Shown here piece after piece: positions 41,072 to 50,352 of a DNA stretch of 64,000 bases. The position numbers and the translations under genes are program-made. The notes beneath the pieces are model-generated. The model made no database searches. It was not told the origin of the DNA and worked only from the letters and a program-made list of their open reading frames with translations. This stretch comes from an uncultured Sphingomonas sp. (GTDB lineage: Bacteria > Pseudomonadota > Alphaproteobacteria > Sphingomonadales > Sphingomonadaceae): contig NZ_CAKTFO010000001.1 of the NCBI RefSeq assembly GCF_934560975.1, positions 248,001 to 312,000 of the forward strand, written 5' to 3'. The first letter of the stretch is position 1. The number at the start of each line of letters is the position of its first letter.

Positions 41072-42999
41072 GCGTGTCTCGATCGGTTGAGCTGGTCGAT
41101 GCGCCGCGCGACGTCGGCACGGGCGAACAGGGCGTCGGCGGTGTCCGGCAGGCGTCGGCGCCAGTTGGGATGTTCGTCCACCGTGCCCGGCAGGTTGGGG
41201 GCCTCGTCCGTGGCGAACAGGTCCTCGGCGGGGATGATGGCGAGTACGGAGGGGGCGGCGGCGGTGAAGCCGACAGCGGCGTCGACCGCCGCGTCCGGTG
41301 CATCGGGTGCGGGTTCCGCACCTTCCGCCGCGTCCGCCTCGATGCAGGCTTGCCACAGCCGCTTCCGGTCCCGCGCGCGATCTTTCCTGTCCGCGTCACG
41401 GTCGCCGGGTGTGCCGATCCGTTCGCGCCAGGTGATGTCGCACCCTTTCCACCAGCCGGCGATCGGCGGCAGGTCGTGCGTGCTGGTCATCGCCACCGCC
41501 TGCGCATCCCAGGTGGAGGATTGGGTGAAGTCGCCATCCTTGGTGCGCTCGAATGGCAGCACGCGCATGCCGAGCAGGCCGCGGTCGCCGATTGCGTCGC
41601 GGAAGCCCGGCGGCACGACGCCCAGATCCTCCCCGATCACCAGGGCTCCCGAGCGCACCGACTCCAGCGCGATCAGCCGCAACAGATCGTCCTCATCCTG
41701 CCGGAGATAGGCGCCATCGAGGGGAGAGGCTCCCGTCGGCACCACCCACAGGCGGCGCAGACCCAGCGCATGGTCGATGCGGATACCGCCGGCATGCTGC
41801 ATCGTGCTGCGCAGCAATTCGATGAACGGGCGATAGGCCTTGGTGCGCAGGGCGAAGGGCGAGAAGCTGGTAATGCCCCAATTCTGGCCCGCTTCCTGGA
41901 AGGCGTCGGGCGGCGCGCCGATGCCGATGCCCAGCATCAGTTCGTCGCCCCGGCTCCATGCATGACTGCCGCCGGCGTCCAGCCCGACCGCGATGTCCGT
42001 GACCAGACCGACGCGCATCCCGTCCGCCGCCATCGCCGCGCGGGCAAGGCTGGTTTCCGCGCACCATTGCAGGAACAGGTGGAAACGGACCTCCCCGGCA
42101 TGGTCGCGGGCGAAGTCGGCCACGGCGGGGGCGTTCGGGCGGCGATAGGCCTCCGGCCAATCCTGCCAGCCGCGCGCGCCGTCGGTCCGCAGGAAGTGCG
42201 CGTGCAGCGCCTCGAACCGGGCATGGTCGATCAAGGCCGGGTCGGCGGCATCGACATAGGCCCGGAACGCCGGATCGTCCTGCCGCACGGCAAAGTTCGT
42301 GCGCAGCACCGCCAGCTTGGCGGCAACGGCGCTCGGCCAGTCGATCAGGTAGGCCCTGACGGGATCGTGCCAGCCCTCGCCGGCATCCGCCAGCCAGGGA
42401 TTGAGGAAGCGGCGGCTGGAAGGCGAATAGGGGCTGTAGCGGCTCGGGTCGGTGGTGAAGAGCGCGTGGACCGGACTCATCATCACGGCCTCGGCACCGG
42501 CCTTCGCGGCATGGCCGATATAGTCGGCAAGCGTGGCGAAGTCGCCGAACGGCCCCGCTCCCCGCAGCGCATGGATCTGCGCCGCCGTACCCCACAGCCG
42601 CTGCCCGGCCGGCAGTTCGCGGCACCGCTGCGGCGCGACGATCACCGAAGTCTCGCCGCCTGCATGCTCCAGCCGGTGATAGCCGAGCGTGTCGACGCGC
42701 GGGGCGGTGGCGAGATCGAGGTCGCGCGTGCCGCCATCCTTCAGGTGCAGCTTGGCCCGACCGGTCAGCCCGGTCAGCGCCGTGCCGCTGTCGATCACCC
42801 GGCAGGGTTCGCCCGCATCGTGGCGCAACCGCTCCATGCTCTCCCGGCACTGCGCCTCGCTGCCGCACGGGAAGCCGAGCCCGGTCAGCAACGCGCGCAG
42901 GCTTTCCGGCGAGACGCGCCGCTGGACGCCGGACGCATCCTCCCAATCGATCAGCAGCCCGGCGGCGGTCGCCAGGCGCGCGACGGCGGCGTCGCTCAT
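41068..42999 (-). CDS. malQ: 4-alpha-glucanotransferase (amylomaltase)
   Basis: A 643-aa GH77 enzyme that transfers maltodextrin chains. GGIRIDHALGLRRLWVVPTG carries the nucleophile Asp, LVIGEDLGVVP the acid Glu, and STHDLPPIAGWW the third catalytic Asp. The C-terminal 100 residues are longer than usual and Ala/Asp-rich. Start and stop overlap its neighbours by 4 bases on both sides, so it is translated as part of a chain. Confidence 0.93.
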   Translation of the reverse strand: MSDAAVARLATAAGLLIDWEDASGVQRRVSPESLRALLTGLGFPCGSEAQCRESMERLRHDAGEPCRVIDSGTALTGLTGRAKLHLKDGGTRDLDLATAPRVDTLGYHRLEHAGGETSVIVAPQRCRELPAGQRLWGTAAQIHALRGAGPFGDFATLADYIGHAAKAGAEAVMMSPVHALFTTDPSRYSPYSPSSRRFLNPWLADAGEGWHDPVRAYLIDWPSAVAAKLAVLRTNFAVRQDDPAFRAYVDAADPALIDHARFEALHAHFLRTDGARGWQDWPEAYRRPNAPAVADFARDHAGEVRFHLFLQWCAETSLARAAMAADGMRVGLVTDIAVGLDAGGSHAWSRGDELMLGIGIGAPPDAFQEAGQNWGITSFSPFALRTKAYRPFIELLRSTMQHAGGIRIDHALGLRRLWVVPTGASPLDGAYLRQDEDDLLRLIALESVRSGALVIGEDLGVVPPGFRDAIGDRGLLGMRVLPFERTKDGDFTQSSTWDAQAVAMTSTHDLPPIAGWWKGCDITWRERIGTPGDRDADRKDRARDRKRLWQACIEADAAEGAEPAPDAPDAAVDAAVGFTAAAPSVLAIIPAEDLFATDEAPNLPGTVDEHPNWRRRLPDTADALFARADVARRIDQLNRSRHA

Positions 43000-44711
43000 G
43001 CGCCGATCCACGCGGCGAAGCTGGCGGGGGGGAGCGTGCCTTGCGCATCGGCCATTCCGATCTCCGCGATGCGTTCGCCCTGCGGCTGCGTCAGCGGCAC
43101 GGCTTCCTCGCCCAGGTTGATCGCCAGCGTCAGCATGGCGTCGCCCAGCTGCCAGCGCGCCACCACCGCCTTGTCCCCGATCGCCTCGGCCCCGGCGCTG
43201 CGGCAATCATCCAGATGCGGTACGATCCGCTCGTGCCGGATCGCCAGCAACCGCGTGTAGAGTGCACGCCATTCCTCCGCATCAGGGCCGGGCAGGGGAC
43301 GCGACTGGTCGAACGTGTCGCGCGCATTGGGATCGGGAATGCTCGCGCGCGCTTCCGGGTCGGAAAAGCCGGGAAAGCTCTTGAACTCGCCACGCCGCCC
43401 TTCGCGCACCGCATCCGCCAGTTCGTCGTGAAAGTCGGTGAAGAACAGGAATGGCGCGCGCGATCCCGCCGCATCGCCCATGAACGCGAGCGGGATCTGC
43501 GGCGACAGCAGCAGCAGGCCGGTCGCCGCGCGCAGCTTCTCCACGCTGGTCAGCACGGTCAGCCGCTCGCCCTTGGCGCGGTTGCCGATCTGGTCGTGAT
43601 TTTGGAGGAAGGAGACGAAATGCGGCGGCGACAGGTGACCGCTGCTGCTGCCGCGCGGCTTGTTGTTCTGATTGGGGGACCCCTCGCCCTGGTAGATGAA
43701 ACCCTCCGCCAGGCAGCGGGCCAGCCTCTGGGCGGGCGCCTCGGCAAAGTCGCGATAATAACCGTGGGTTTCGTCCGTCAGCAGGACATGCAGCACATTG
43801 TGGAAATCGTCGTTCCACTGCGCGTCATAGTCGCGCTCCAGCCGCGCGGCGTCGTTATGCTCGTTTTCCAGCACCAGGTGGATGTGGCGGCCGGGTAAGG
43901 CCGCCCGTATCTCGCCTGCCATCCGGTCGAGGAAGTCATTGTCGCCAATGGCATGCACCGCGTCGAAACGCAGGCCGTCGAACCGGAACTCACGCAGCCA
44001 GTAGAGCGCATTGTCGATAAAGAAGCGCGCCACTGGCTCCTTGTCGAAATCGATCGCACCGCCCCATGGCGTGTCCGCGTCCGCCTTGAAGAAGTCAGGC
44101 GCATAGGCCGACAGGTAATTTCCGTCCGGCCCGAAATGATTGTAGACCACGTCCAGCAGCACCATCAGTCCCGAATTGTGCGCGGCATCGACCAGGGTGC
44201 GCAGGTCGTCGGGCGTGCCGTAGGCGGAGGCCGGCGCATAAGGCAGCACGCCGTCATAGCCCCAGTTGCACGTGCCCCCGAAAGCCGCGACCGGCATCAG
44301 TTCCAGCGCCGTGAAGCCCGTCGCCGCCAGTTCGGACAGGTGCTGGATCAAGCCGGCAAAGCCGCCCGCGACCCCCGCATGGCATTCCTGGATCACCGCC
44401 TCGCGCCAGGGGCGTCCGCTCCACTGGCTATGCCAGCGGAAGTCGCCTGAATCGACCACGATGCTCCACCCATGCACGTCTCCATCCTGCGCGCGCGACG
44501 CGGGATCGGGAACGGCGGTGCCGTCGGGCAGGCGGAAGCGATAGCATGCGCCCGCCCCGTATGGCGCCTCGACCGAGAACCAGCCGTCCGCCCCCGCCGT
44601 CATCGCCAACGGCTCCGCGCCTTCGATCTCCAGCATCAGCTGGTCCAGCCCCGGCGCCCAAAGCGCAAAGCGGGTGCGATCGGGCGCAAGGATCTGCGGA
44701 CCCCACATCAT
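42996..44711 (-). CDS. treZ: Maltooligosyl trehalose trehalohydrolase
   Basis: A 571-aa GH13 enzyme that cuts trehalose from maltooligosyl trehalose. FRFDGLRFDAVHAIGD (nucleophile), HLVLENEHND (acid) and SFLQNHDQIGNRA are the family motifs, and a beta-sandwich N-terminal domain starts WGPQILAPDRTRFALWAP. The ATG at 44711 overlaps the glgX stop; a second ATG follows at 44708. Confidence 0.94.
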   Translation of the reverse strand: MMWGPQILAPDRTRFALWAPGLDQLMLEIEGAEPLAMTAGADGWFSVEAPYGAGACYRFRLPDGTAVPDPASRAQDGDVHGWSIVVDSGDFRWHSQWSGRPWREAVIQECHAGVAGGFAGLIQHLSELAATGFTALELMPVAAFGGTCNWGYDGVLPYAPASAYGTPDDLRTLVDAAHNSGLMVLLDVVYNHFGPDGNYLSAYAPDFFKADADTPWGGAIDFDKEPVARFFIDNALYWLREFRFDGLRFDAVHAIGDNDFLDRMAGEIRAALPGRHIHLVLENEHNDAARLERDYDAQWNDDFHNVLHVLLTDETHGYYRDFAEAPAQRLARCLAEGFIYQGEGSPNQNNKPRGSSSGHLSPPHFVSFLQNHDQIGNRAKGERLTVLTSVEKLRAATGLLLLSPQIPLAFMGDAAGSRAPFLFFTDFHDELADAVREGRRGEFKSFPGFSDPEARASIPDPNARDTFDQSRPLPGPDAEEWRALYTRLLAIRHERIVPHLDDCRSAGAEAIGDKAVVARWQLGDAMLTLAINLGEEAVPLTQPQGERIAEIGMADAQGTLPPASFAAWIGA

Positions 44712-46810
44712 GCGACCGGCCCCCGGGCGAAGATCAGCACGGCGGCGCGATCCTTCACCTCGATCGTCTGTTCGGGCAGGTCGCGTTCGCCGATGTCCAT
44801 GTCCGCGCTGTCGACCAGCAGGCGGCAATATTCATGCGGTTCGGGCAGGGTGAACTCCAACGGCGCCTGCGATCCGTTCATCAGCATGGTGATCGCCTCG
44901 AACCCGCCGTCGTCGGTCAGGCGGGCGCGGCGCATGATCAGCGCCTTGCCCTCCGGATTCTGCCAATCCTCGGGCGACAGCGATTGCCCGCGTTCGTCGA
45001 ACCAGTCGAGGTTGCGGATGCCGGGCGCGATCTCCTCGCCATAGAGGAAGGCGCTGGAGTGGATCAGCGGATAATGCTTGCGGATCAGGATCAGCCGGCG
45101 GACGAAATGCGCCAGGCTTGCGCCCTCCGCGCTCGCCGCCTGCGCCCAGTCGAGCCAGCTGATCTCATTGTCCTGGCAATAGGCATTGTTGTTGCCGCGC
45201 TGGGTACGGCCGAACTCGTCGCCCGCCAGCAGCATCGGCGTGCCGAGCGACGCCAGCACGGTGACCAGCATGGACCGGCGCACGCGTTCGCGGATGGCGC
45301 GGATATTGGCGTCGTCGGTCGGCCCTTCCGCGCCCCAGTTGCACGACAGATTGTCGCTGTGGCCGTCGCGATTATCCTCGCCATTCGCCTCGTTGTGGCG
45401 CTGCTCATACTGCGTCAGGTCGGCAAGCGTCTGGCCGTCATGGCTGGCGACATAATTGACGCTGGCCCACGGGCGGCGCGCGCGGCGGTCGAACAGGTCG
45501 CCCGAACCGGACAGGCGGGCGGCGAACTCCGGCCGCACGCCCGCATCGCCGCGCCAGAAGCGGCGGGTGGAATCGCGATATTTGTCGTTCCACTCGGCAA
45601 AGCCCGGCGGATGGTTGCCGAGCTGGTAGCCGCCCGGGCCGATGTCCCACGGCTCCGAAATCAGCTTGATCCGGCCCAGCACCGGGTCCTGGCGCAGCAC
45701 GTCGAAGAAGGACGCGCCCGGATCGAAGCCGCCGTCGCCGGTGCGGCCCAACGTCGCGCCCAGATCGAAGCGGAAGCCGTCGATGCGATAGCTTTCCACC
45801 CAGTGACGCAGCGAATCCGTCACCATCTGCAGCACGCGCGGCTGATCGAGGTTGAACGTGTTGCCGGTGCCGGTGTCGTTCACGCAGTGGCGCGGATTGT
45901 CCTTTTGCAGGCGGTAATAGGTCGCATTGTCCAGCCCGCGGAAGCACATGGTCTGGCCCAGTTCGCTACCCTCTGCGGTGTGGTTGTAGACCACGTCCAG
46001 GATCACCTCGATCCCCGCCGCGTGGAACCGCCGCACCGCCAGCCTCAGGTCGTCGGCGTCCCCGGAACCGAGATAGCGGGCTTCCGGCGCGAAGAACGCC
46101 AGGCTGTTATAGCCCCAGTAATTGACGAGGCCCTTTTCCTGCAGGAACCGGTCCTGCACGAAGCCGTGGATCGGCATCAGCTCGAACGCGGTGATGCCCA
46201 GCCGCTGAAGGTGCGCGATCACGTCGGGGTGGCTCAGTGCGCGATAGGTGCCCCGTTCCTTGTGGGGCACATTCTCCATCAACTGGGTGAGGCCCTTGAC
46301 GTGCGCCTCGTAGATGATCGTGTCCGACCAGGGCACGTTGGGGCGGCGATCGTCGCCCCAGTCGAACGCGTCCGTCACCACCACCGACTTGGGCATTGCG
46401 GGCGCGCTGTCGCGCCGGTCGAAGCTCAGGTCCGCGCGGGGGGAATTGACGCGGTAGCCGTGCAGCGCATCGCTCCACCGCACCCGCCCGAACGTCTTGC
46501 GGGTATAGGGGTCCATCAGCAGCTTGTTGGGATTGAAGCGGTGCCCTTCCTCCGGCGCATAACGGCCATGCGCGCGAAAGCCGTAGAGCAGGCCCGGGCG
46601 TGCATCGGGCAGGTAGCCGTGCCAGATCTCGTCCGTCCATTCGGGCAGTTCCAGCCGCGCGATCTCGCGCCGGCCGCTTTCGTCGAACAGGCACAGGTCG
46701 ATCTTTTCCGCGTGGGCGGAAAAGACGGCGAAGTTCACGCCCAGTCCGTCAAACGTGGCGCCGAGGGGGTAGGGCTGGCCACTGTCCAGGCGATCGGGAA
46801 ACGGATTCAA
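44708..46810 (-). CDS. glgX: Glycogen debranching enzyme
   Basis: A 700-aa GH13 isoamylase-type enzyme that hydrolyses alpha-1,6 branches of glycogen. The N-terminus SGQPYPLGATFDGLGVNFAV is canonical. Catalytic residues lie in IDGFRFDLGATLGR, KLISEPWDIGPGG and VNYVASHDGQTLAD. The start is TTG at 46810, overlapping the glgB stop as TTGA; no other start fits the family N-terminus. Confidence 0.95.
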   Translation of the reverse strand: MNPFPDRLDSGQPYPLGATFDGLGVNFAVFSAHAEKIDLCLFDESGRREIARLELPEWTDEIWHGYLPDARPGLLYGFRAHGRYAPEEGHRFNPNKLLMDPYTRKTFGRVRWSDALHGYRVNSPRADLSFDRRDSAPAMPKSVVVTDAFDWGDDRRPNVPWSDTIIYEAHVKGLTQLMENVPHKERGTYRALSHPDVIAHLQRLGITAFELMPIHGFVQDRFLQEKGLVNYWGYNSLAFFAPEARYLGSGDADDLRLAVRRFHAAGIEVILDVVYNHTAEGSELGQTMCFRGLDNATYYRLQKDNPRHCVNDTGTGNTFNLDQPRVLQMVTDSLRHWVESYRIDGFRFDLGATLGRTGDGGFDPGASFFDVLRQDPVLGRIKLISEPWDIGPGGYQLGNHPPGFAEWNDKYRDSTRRFWRGDAGVRPEFAARLSGSGDLFDRRARRPWASVNYVASHDGQTLADLTQYEQRHNEANGEDNRDGHSDNLSCNWGAEGPTDDANIRAIRERVRRSMLVTVLASLGTPMLLAGDEFGRTQRGNNNAYCQDNEISWLDWAQAASAEGASLAHFVRRLILIRKHYPLIHSSAFLYGEEIAPGIRNLDWFDERGQSLSPEDWQNPEGKALIMRRARLTDDGGFEAITMLMNGSQAPLEFTLPEPHEYCRLLVDSADMDIGERDLPEQTIEVKDRAAVLIFARGPVA

Positions 46811-48993
46811 GAATGGGATCCTTCATAACGCAAGATGATGGTGGCGAGCGGCGGCAGCACGAGGTCGAGCGAGTGGGAATGGCCGTGGCTGGCGACGTCG
46901 GTGGTCGACAGGTCCGCATTGCCGATCCCGCTGCCGCCATAATCGGCACGGTCGGAGTTGAGGATTTCGGTCCAGCGCCCCGCATCGGGCACGCCGACGC
47001 GATAGGCGTTGCGCGGCACCGGGGTCATGTTGACCGCGCACAGCAGGGGCGCCCCGCCATAGGGCGATGAACGACGGAAGATCAGCACGCTGTTGTCCGC
47101 ATCGTCCCCGACCAGCCAGGCGAAGCCACGCGGATCGGCGTCCGTCTGGTGCAGCGCCGGCTCGGCCCGGTAGAGGGCGTTGAGATCGCGGACCAGCGCC
47201 TGCACCCCGGCATGGCCCGGATCGGCCAGCGCGCCCCAGTCGAGCTGATGGTCATGCTGCCACTCCGCATCCTGCGCCAGCTCGCCGCCCATGAAGAGCA
47301 GTTTCTTGCCGGGATGTGCCCACATGAAGGCGAAATAAGCGCGCAGGTTGGCGAATTGCTGCCAGCGATCGCCGGGCATCTTCGCCAGCAGCGAATGCTT
47401 GCCATGAACGACCTCGTCATGGCTCAACGGCAAGATGAACCGCTCGGAAAAGGCGTAGACCAGCCCGAAGGTCATGTCGCCATGGTGCCAGCGGCGATAG
47501 GCGGAGTCGCGCTCGACATAGCGCAGGGTGTCGTTCATCCACCCCATGTTCCACTTATAGTCGAAGCCCAGCCCGCCATGGTCCACAGGCGCGGTAACGC
47601 CTGGGAAGGCGGTGGATTCCTCGGCAATGGTGATCGCGCCGGGGCAGCGATCGGCCACCGTTGCGTTCATCCGCCGGAGGAAGTCGATCGATTCCAGATT
47701 CTCGCGTCCGCCATGGCGGTTGGGGATCCATTCGCCGGCCCGGCGGCTGTAATCGCGGTAGAGCATGGACGCGACGGCATCGACCCGCAGCCCGTCGACA
47801 TGGAACCGCTCCAGCCACCACACGGCGGATGCGATCAGCATGCCGACCACTTCCTGGCGGCCAAGATTGTAGATCAGCGTGTTCCAGTCGGGGTGATAGC
47901 CCTCGCGCGGATCGGCATGTTCGTAGAGCGCGGTGCCGTCGAACTCCGCCAGACCATGCGCGTCCGACGGGAAGTGTGCCGGCACCCAATCGAGGATCAC
48001 CCCGATCCCGGCCGCGTGGCACCGGTCCACGAAGCGGGCGAATTGCTCGGCGCTGCCGAAGCGGGCGGAGGGCGCGAATTGCGACAGCGGCTGATAGCCC
48101 CAGGAGCCGCCGAACGGATGCTCCATGATCGGCATCAGCTCCACATGGGTGAAGCCCATCTCGGTCAGATAGGGGATCAGCTGGTCGGCGATCTGATCCC
48201 AATCATGTTCGCCGCCGTGCCACGGCCGCCGCCACGACGCGGCGTGCATTTCGTAGATGGAGATGGGCGCGCCGGCATGGTGCCGCTCGGCCCGCTCCGC
48301 CATCCACGCATCGTCGCTCCAGGCGAAGGCGGGCGGCGGCGCGACGATGGAGGCGGTTGCGGGCGGGCATTCGGTGGCGCGGGCGAGCGGGTCGGCCTTT
48401 TCGCGCAGCCGCCCGTCCGCGCCGGTCACCGCATATTTATAGTGGGCGCCGGCACCGATTCCGGGCACGAACAATTCCCACAGCCCCGCCTCATGGCGCA
48501 GGCGCATGGGCAGGCGGCGCGGATCCCAGCTGTTGAAGTCTCCGATCACGGCGACTGCGCGGGCATTGGGGGCCCATACCGCGAACGACGTGCCCGCCAC
48601 GCCTTCGTGCACGCACGGATTGGCGCCGAGCCGCAGCGGCAGGTCCCAATGCGTGCCCTGAGCGAACAGATACAGATCGAGGTCGCCCAGCACGGGGCCG
48701 AAAGCGTAGGGATCCTCCGCCTCGCTGACATGCCCGTCCGGCCATTGCACGCGCAGCCGATAACTGCCGTCCGTGGGTGCCGCGCCTTCGAACAGGCCAT
48801 CGAAGGCACCCGGTGGCAGCGCAATCTCCTGCCCGTCCGTCACCACCGTCACCTCGACGGCGCCCGGCTGATAGTTGCGGATCGTGCCGGAATGCGGGCC
48901 CAGATACGCAAAGGGATCGTGCAGCCAGTTCCCGATCGAATGTCCCGCCTGCACCCTTACACCCCCTGCTGCAATGCGTGCCGAACGACGCAA
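46807..48993 (-). CDS. glgB: 1,4-alpha-glucan branching enzyme
   Basis: A 728-aa GH13 enzyme that introduces alpha-1,6 branches. It has the N-terminal GlgB-specific domain, CBM48 (FAVWAPNARAVAVIGDFNSW) and the catalytic core with HVDGLRVDAVASMLYRDYSR (nucleophile), ITIAEESTAFPG (acid) and LPLSHDEVVHGKHSLL. It is first gene of the reverse operon. The start is uncertain: TTG at 48993 opens the frame, and GTG at 48954 begins closer to conserved sequence. Confidence 0.95.
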   Translation of the reverse strand: MRRSARIAAGGVRVQAGHSIGNWLHDPFAYLGPHSGTIRNYQPGAVEVTVVTDGQEIALPPGAFDGLFEGAAPTDGSYRLRVQWPDGHVSEAEDPYAFGPVLGDLDLYLFAQGTHWDLPLRLGANPCVHEGVAGTSFAVWAPNARAVAVIGDFNSWDPRRLPMRLRHEAGLWELFVPGIGAGAHYKYAVTGADGRLREKADPLARATECPPATASIVAPPPAFAWSDDAWMAERAERHHAGAPISIYEMHAASWRRPWHGGEHDWDQIADQLIPYLTEMGFTHVELMPIMEHPFGGSWGYQPLSQFAPSARFGSAEQFARFVDRCHAAGIGVILDWVPAHFPSDAHGLAEFDGTALYEHADPREGYHPDWNTLIYNLGRQEVVGMLIASAVWWLERFHVDGLRVDAVASMLYRDYSRRAGEWIPNRHGGRENLESIDFLRRMNATVADRCPGAITIAEESTAFPGVTAPVDHGGLGFDYKWNMGWMNDTLRYVERDSAYRRWHHGDMTFGLVYAFSERFILPLSHDEVVHGKHSLLAKMPGDRWQQFANLRAYFAFMWAHPGKKLLFMGGELAQDAEWQHDHQLDWGALADPGHAGVQALVRDLNALYRAEPALHQTDADPRGFAWLVGDDADNSVLIFRRSSPYGGAPLLCAVNMTPVPRNAYRVGVPDAGRWTEILNSDRADYGGSGIGNADLSTTDVASHGHSHSLDLVLPPLATIILRYEGSHS

Positions 48994-49080
48994 CCGGGGA
49001 AAAGTGTCCGGTCATCCCTTAACCATGGAACCGGAACGCCAAAAACCGCTTCATAGCTGTCCAGAGAAGGAAGAAAACGG
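48994..49080. promoter_or_regulatory. Divergent promoter gap between glgB and glgC
   Basis: These 87 bases separate the two halves of the glycogen locus. AAGGAAG stands before the glgC ATG. Any promoters for both operons must overlap here, so the two are likely co-regulated. No clear operator was seen. Confidence 0.45.
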
Positions 49081-50352
49081 ATGCCTCCGAGTGCGACGTT
49101 GCGGGGTCTCGTCACCCGACAGGCCATGGCCATCGTTCTGGCAGGGGGGCGAGGCAGTCGATTGATGGAACTGACCGACCGGCGGGCCAAGCCCGCGGTC
49201 TATTTCGGCGGCAAGACCCGCATCATCGACTTCGCTTTGTCCAACGCGCTCAATTCGGGCATCCCGCGCATCGGCGTGGCGACGCAGTACAAGGCGCACA
49301 GCCTGATCCGCCACCTGCAGCATGGCTGGAGCTTCTTTCGCCCCGAACGCAACGAAAGCTTCGACATCCTGCCCGCCAGCCAGCGCGTGTCGGAAGAGAA
49401 TTGGTATCTCGGCACCGCCGACGCGGTGTACCAGAACCTGGACATCATTGACAGCTATCGCCCCAAATACATCCTCGTCCTGGCGGGCGACCACATCTAC
49501 AAGCAGGATTATGGCGTGATGCTGGAGGAGCATTGCGACACGGGCGCCAGCGTCACCGTGGGCTGCGTGGAGGTGCCGCGCATGGAGGCGAGCGCATTCG
49601 GCGTGATGCACGTCGACGAGAATGACCGCATCCTGCACTTCCTGGAAAAGCCGGCCGATCCGCCGGCCATGCCAGGCCACCCGGACATGGCGCTCGCCAG
49701 CATGGGCATCTACGTCTTCGAGACGGATTTCCTGTTCGACGTGCTGCGCGAGGATGCGGCCGATCCCAATTCCGCGCATGATTTCGGCAAGGACATCGTG
49801 CCCAGGCTGGTGCGCGACGGCAATGCACGCGCGCATCATCTGAGCAAGTCGGCGCTTCGTTCCGGCCCCCATGCCGAGCCCTATTGGCGCGACGTCGGCA
49901 CGCTGGACGCCTATTTCGCGGCCAATATCGACCTGACCAACACCGTGCCCGACCTGGACCTCTATGATCGCGAGTGGCCGATCTGGACCTATTCGGAGAT
50001 GACCGCGCCTGCCAAGTTCGTGCATGACGAGGACGGGCGACGGGGCGAGGCGGTGTCGTCCTTGGTGTCCGGCGACTGCGTGGTGTCGGGTGCGGCGCTG
50101 CGTCATTCGCTGCTGTTCACCGGCGTGCGGGTCAACAGCTTTTCCAAGATCGACAATGCGGTGCTGATGCCGCGCGTCACGGTCGGCCGTTCCGTCCGGT
50201 TGAGCAACGTGATCGTGGATCGCGGCGTCACCATTCCGGCAGGGCTGGTGGTGGGCGAGGATCCGGAGGAGGATGCGCGCCGTTTCCGCCGCACCGAAAA
50301 CGGCGTCTGCCTGATCACCGCCGACATGATCGCCAGGCTGGAGCGGGAATGA
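49081..50352 (+). CDS. glgC: Glucose-1-phosphate adenylyltransferase
   Basis: A 423-aa enzyme that makes ADP-glucose from glucose-1-phosphate and ATP, the committed step to glycogen. The N-terminal signature IVLAGGRGSRLMELTDRRAK with the following PAVYFGG is present, as are the YRPKYILVLAGDHIYKQDYG core and the left-handed beta-helix C-terminus. Its stop overlaps the glgA start (ATGA). Confidence 0.97.
   Translation: MPPSATLRGLVTRQAMAIVLAGGRGSRLMELTDRRAKPAVYFGGKTRIIDFALSNALNSGIPRIGVATQYKAHSLIRHLQHGWSFFRPERNESFDILPASQRVSEENWYLGTADAVYQNLDIIDSYRPKYILVLAGDHIYKQDYGVMLEEHCDTGASVTVGCVEVPRMEASAFGVMHVDENDRILHFLEKPADPPAMPGHPDMALASMGIYVFETDFLFDVLREDAADPNSAHDFGKDIVPRLVRDGNARAHHLSKSALRSGPHAEPYWRDVGTLDAYFAANIDLTNTVPDLDLYDREWPIWTYSEMTAPAKFVHDEDGRRGEAVSSLVSGDCVVSGAALRHSLLFTGVRVNSFSKIDNAVLMPRVTVGRSVRLSNVIVDRGVTIPAGLVVGEDPEEDARRFRRTENGVCLITADMIARLERE

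Noticed and set aside
41074..43260. Long forward open frame opposite malQ
   Set aside because: malQ has intact catalytic residues and is chained to its neighbours. The antisense frame shows no start signal or domain.
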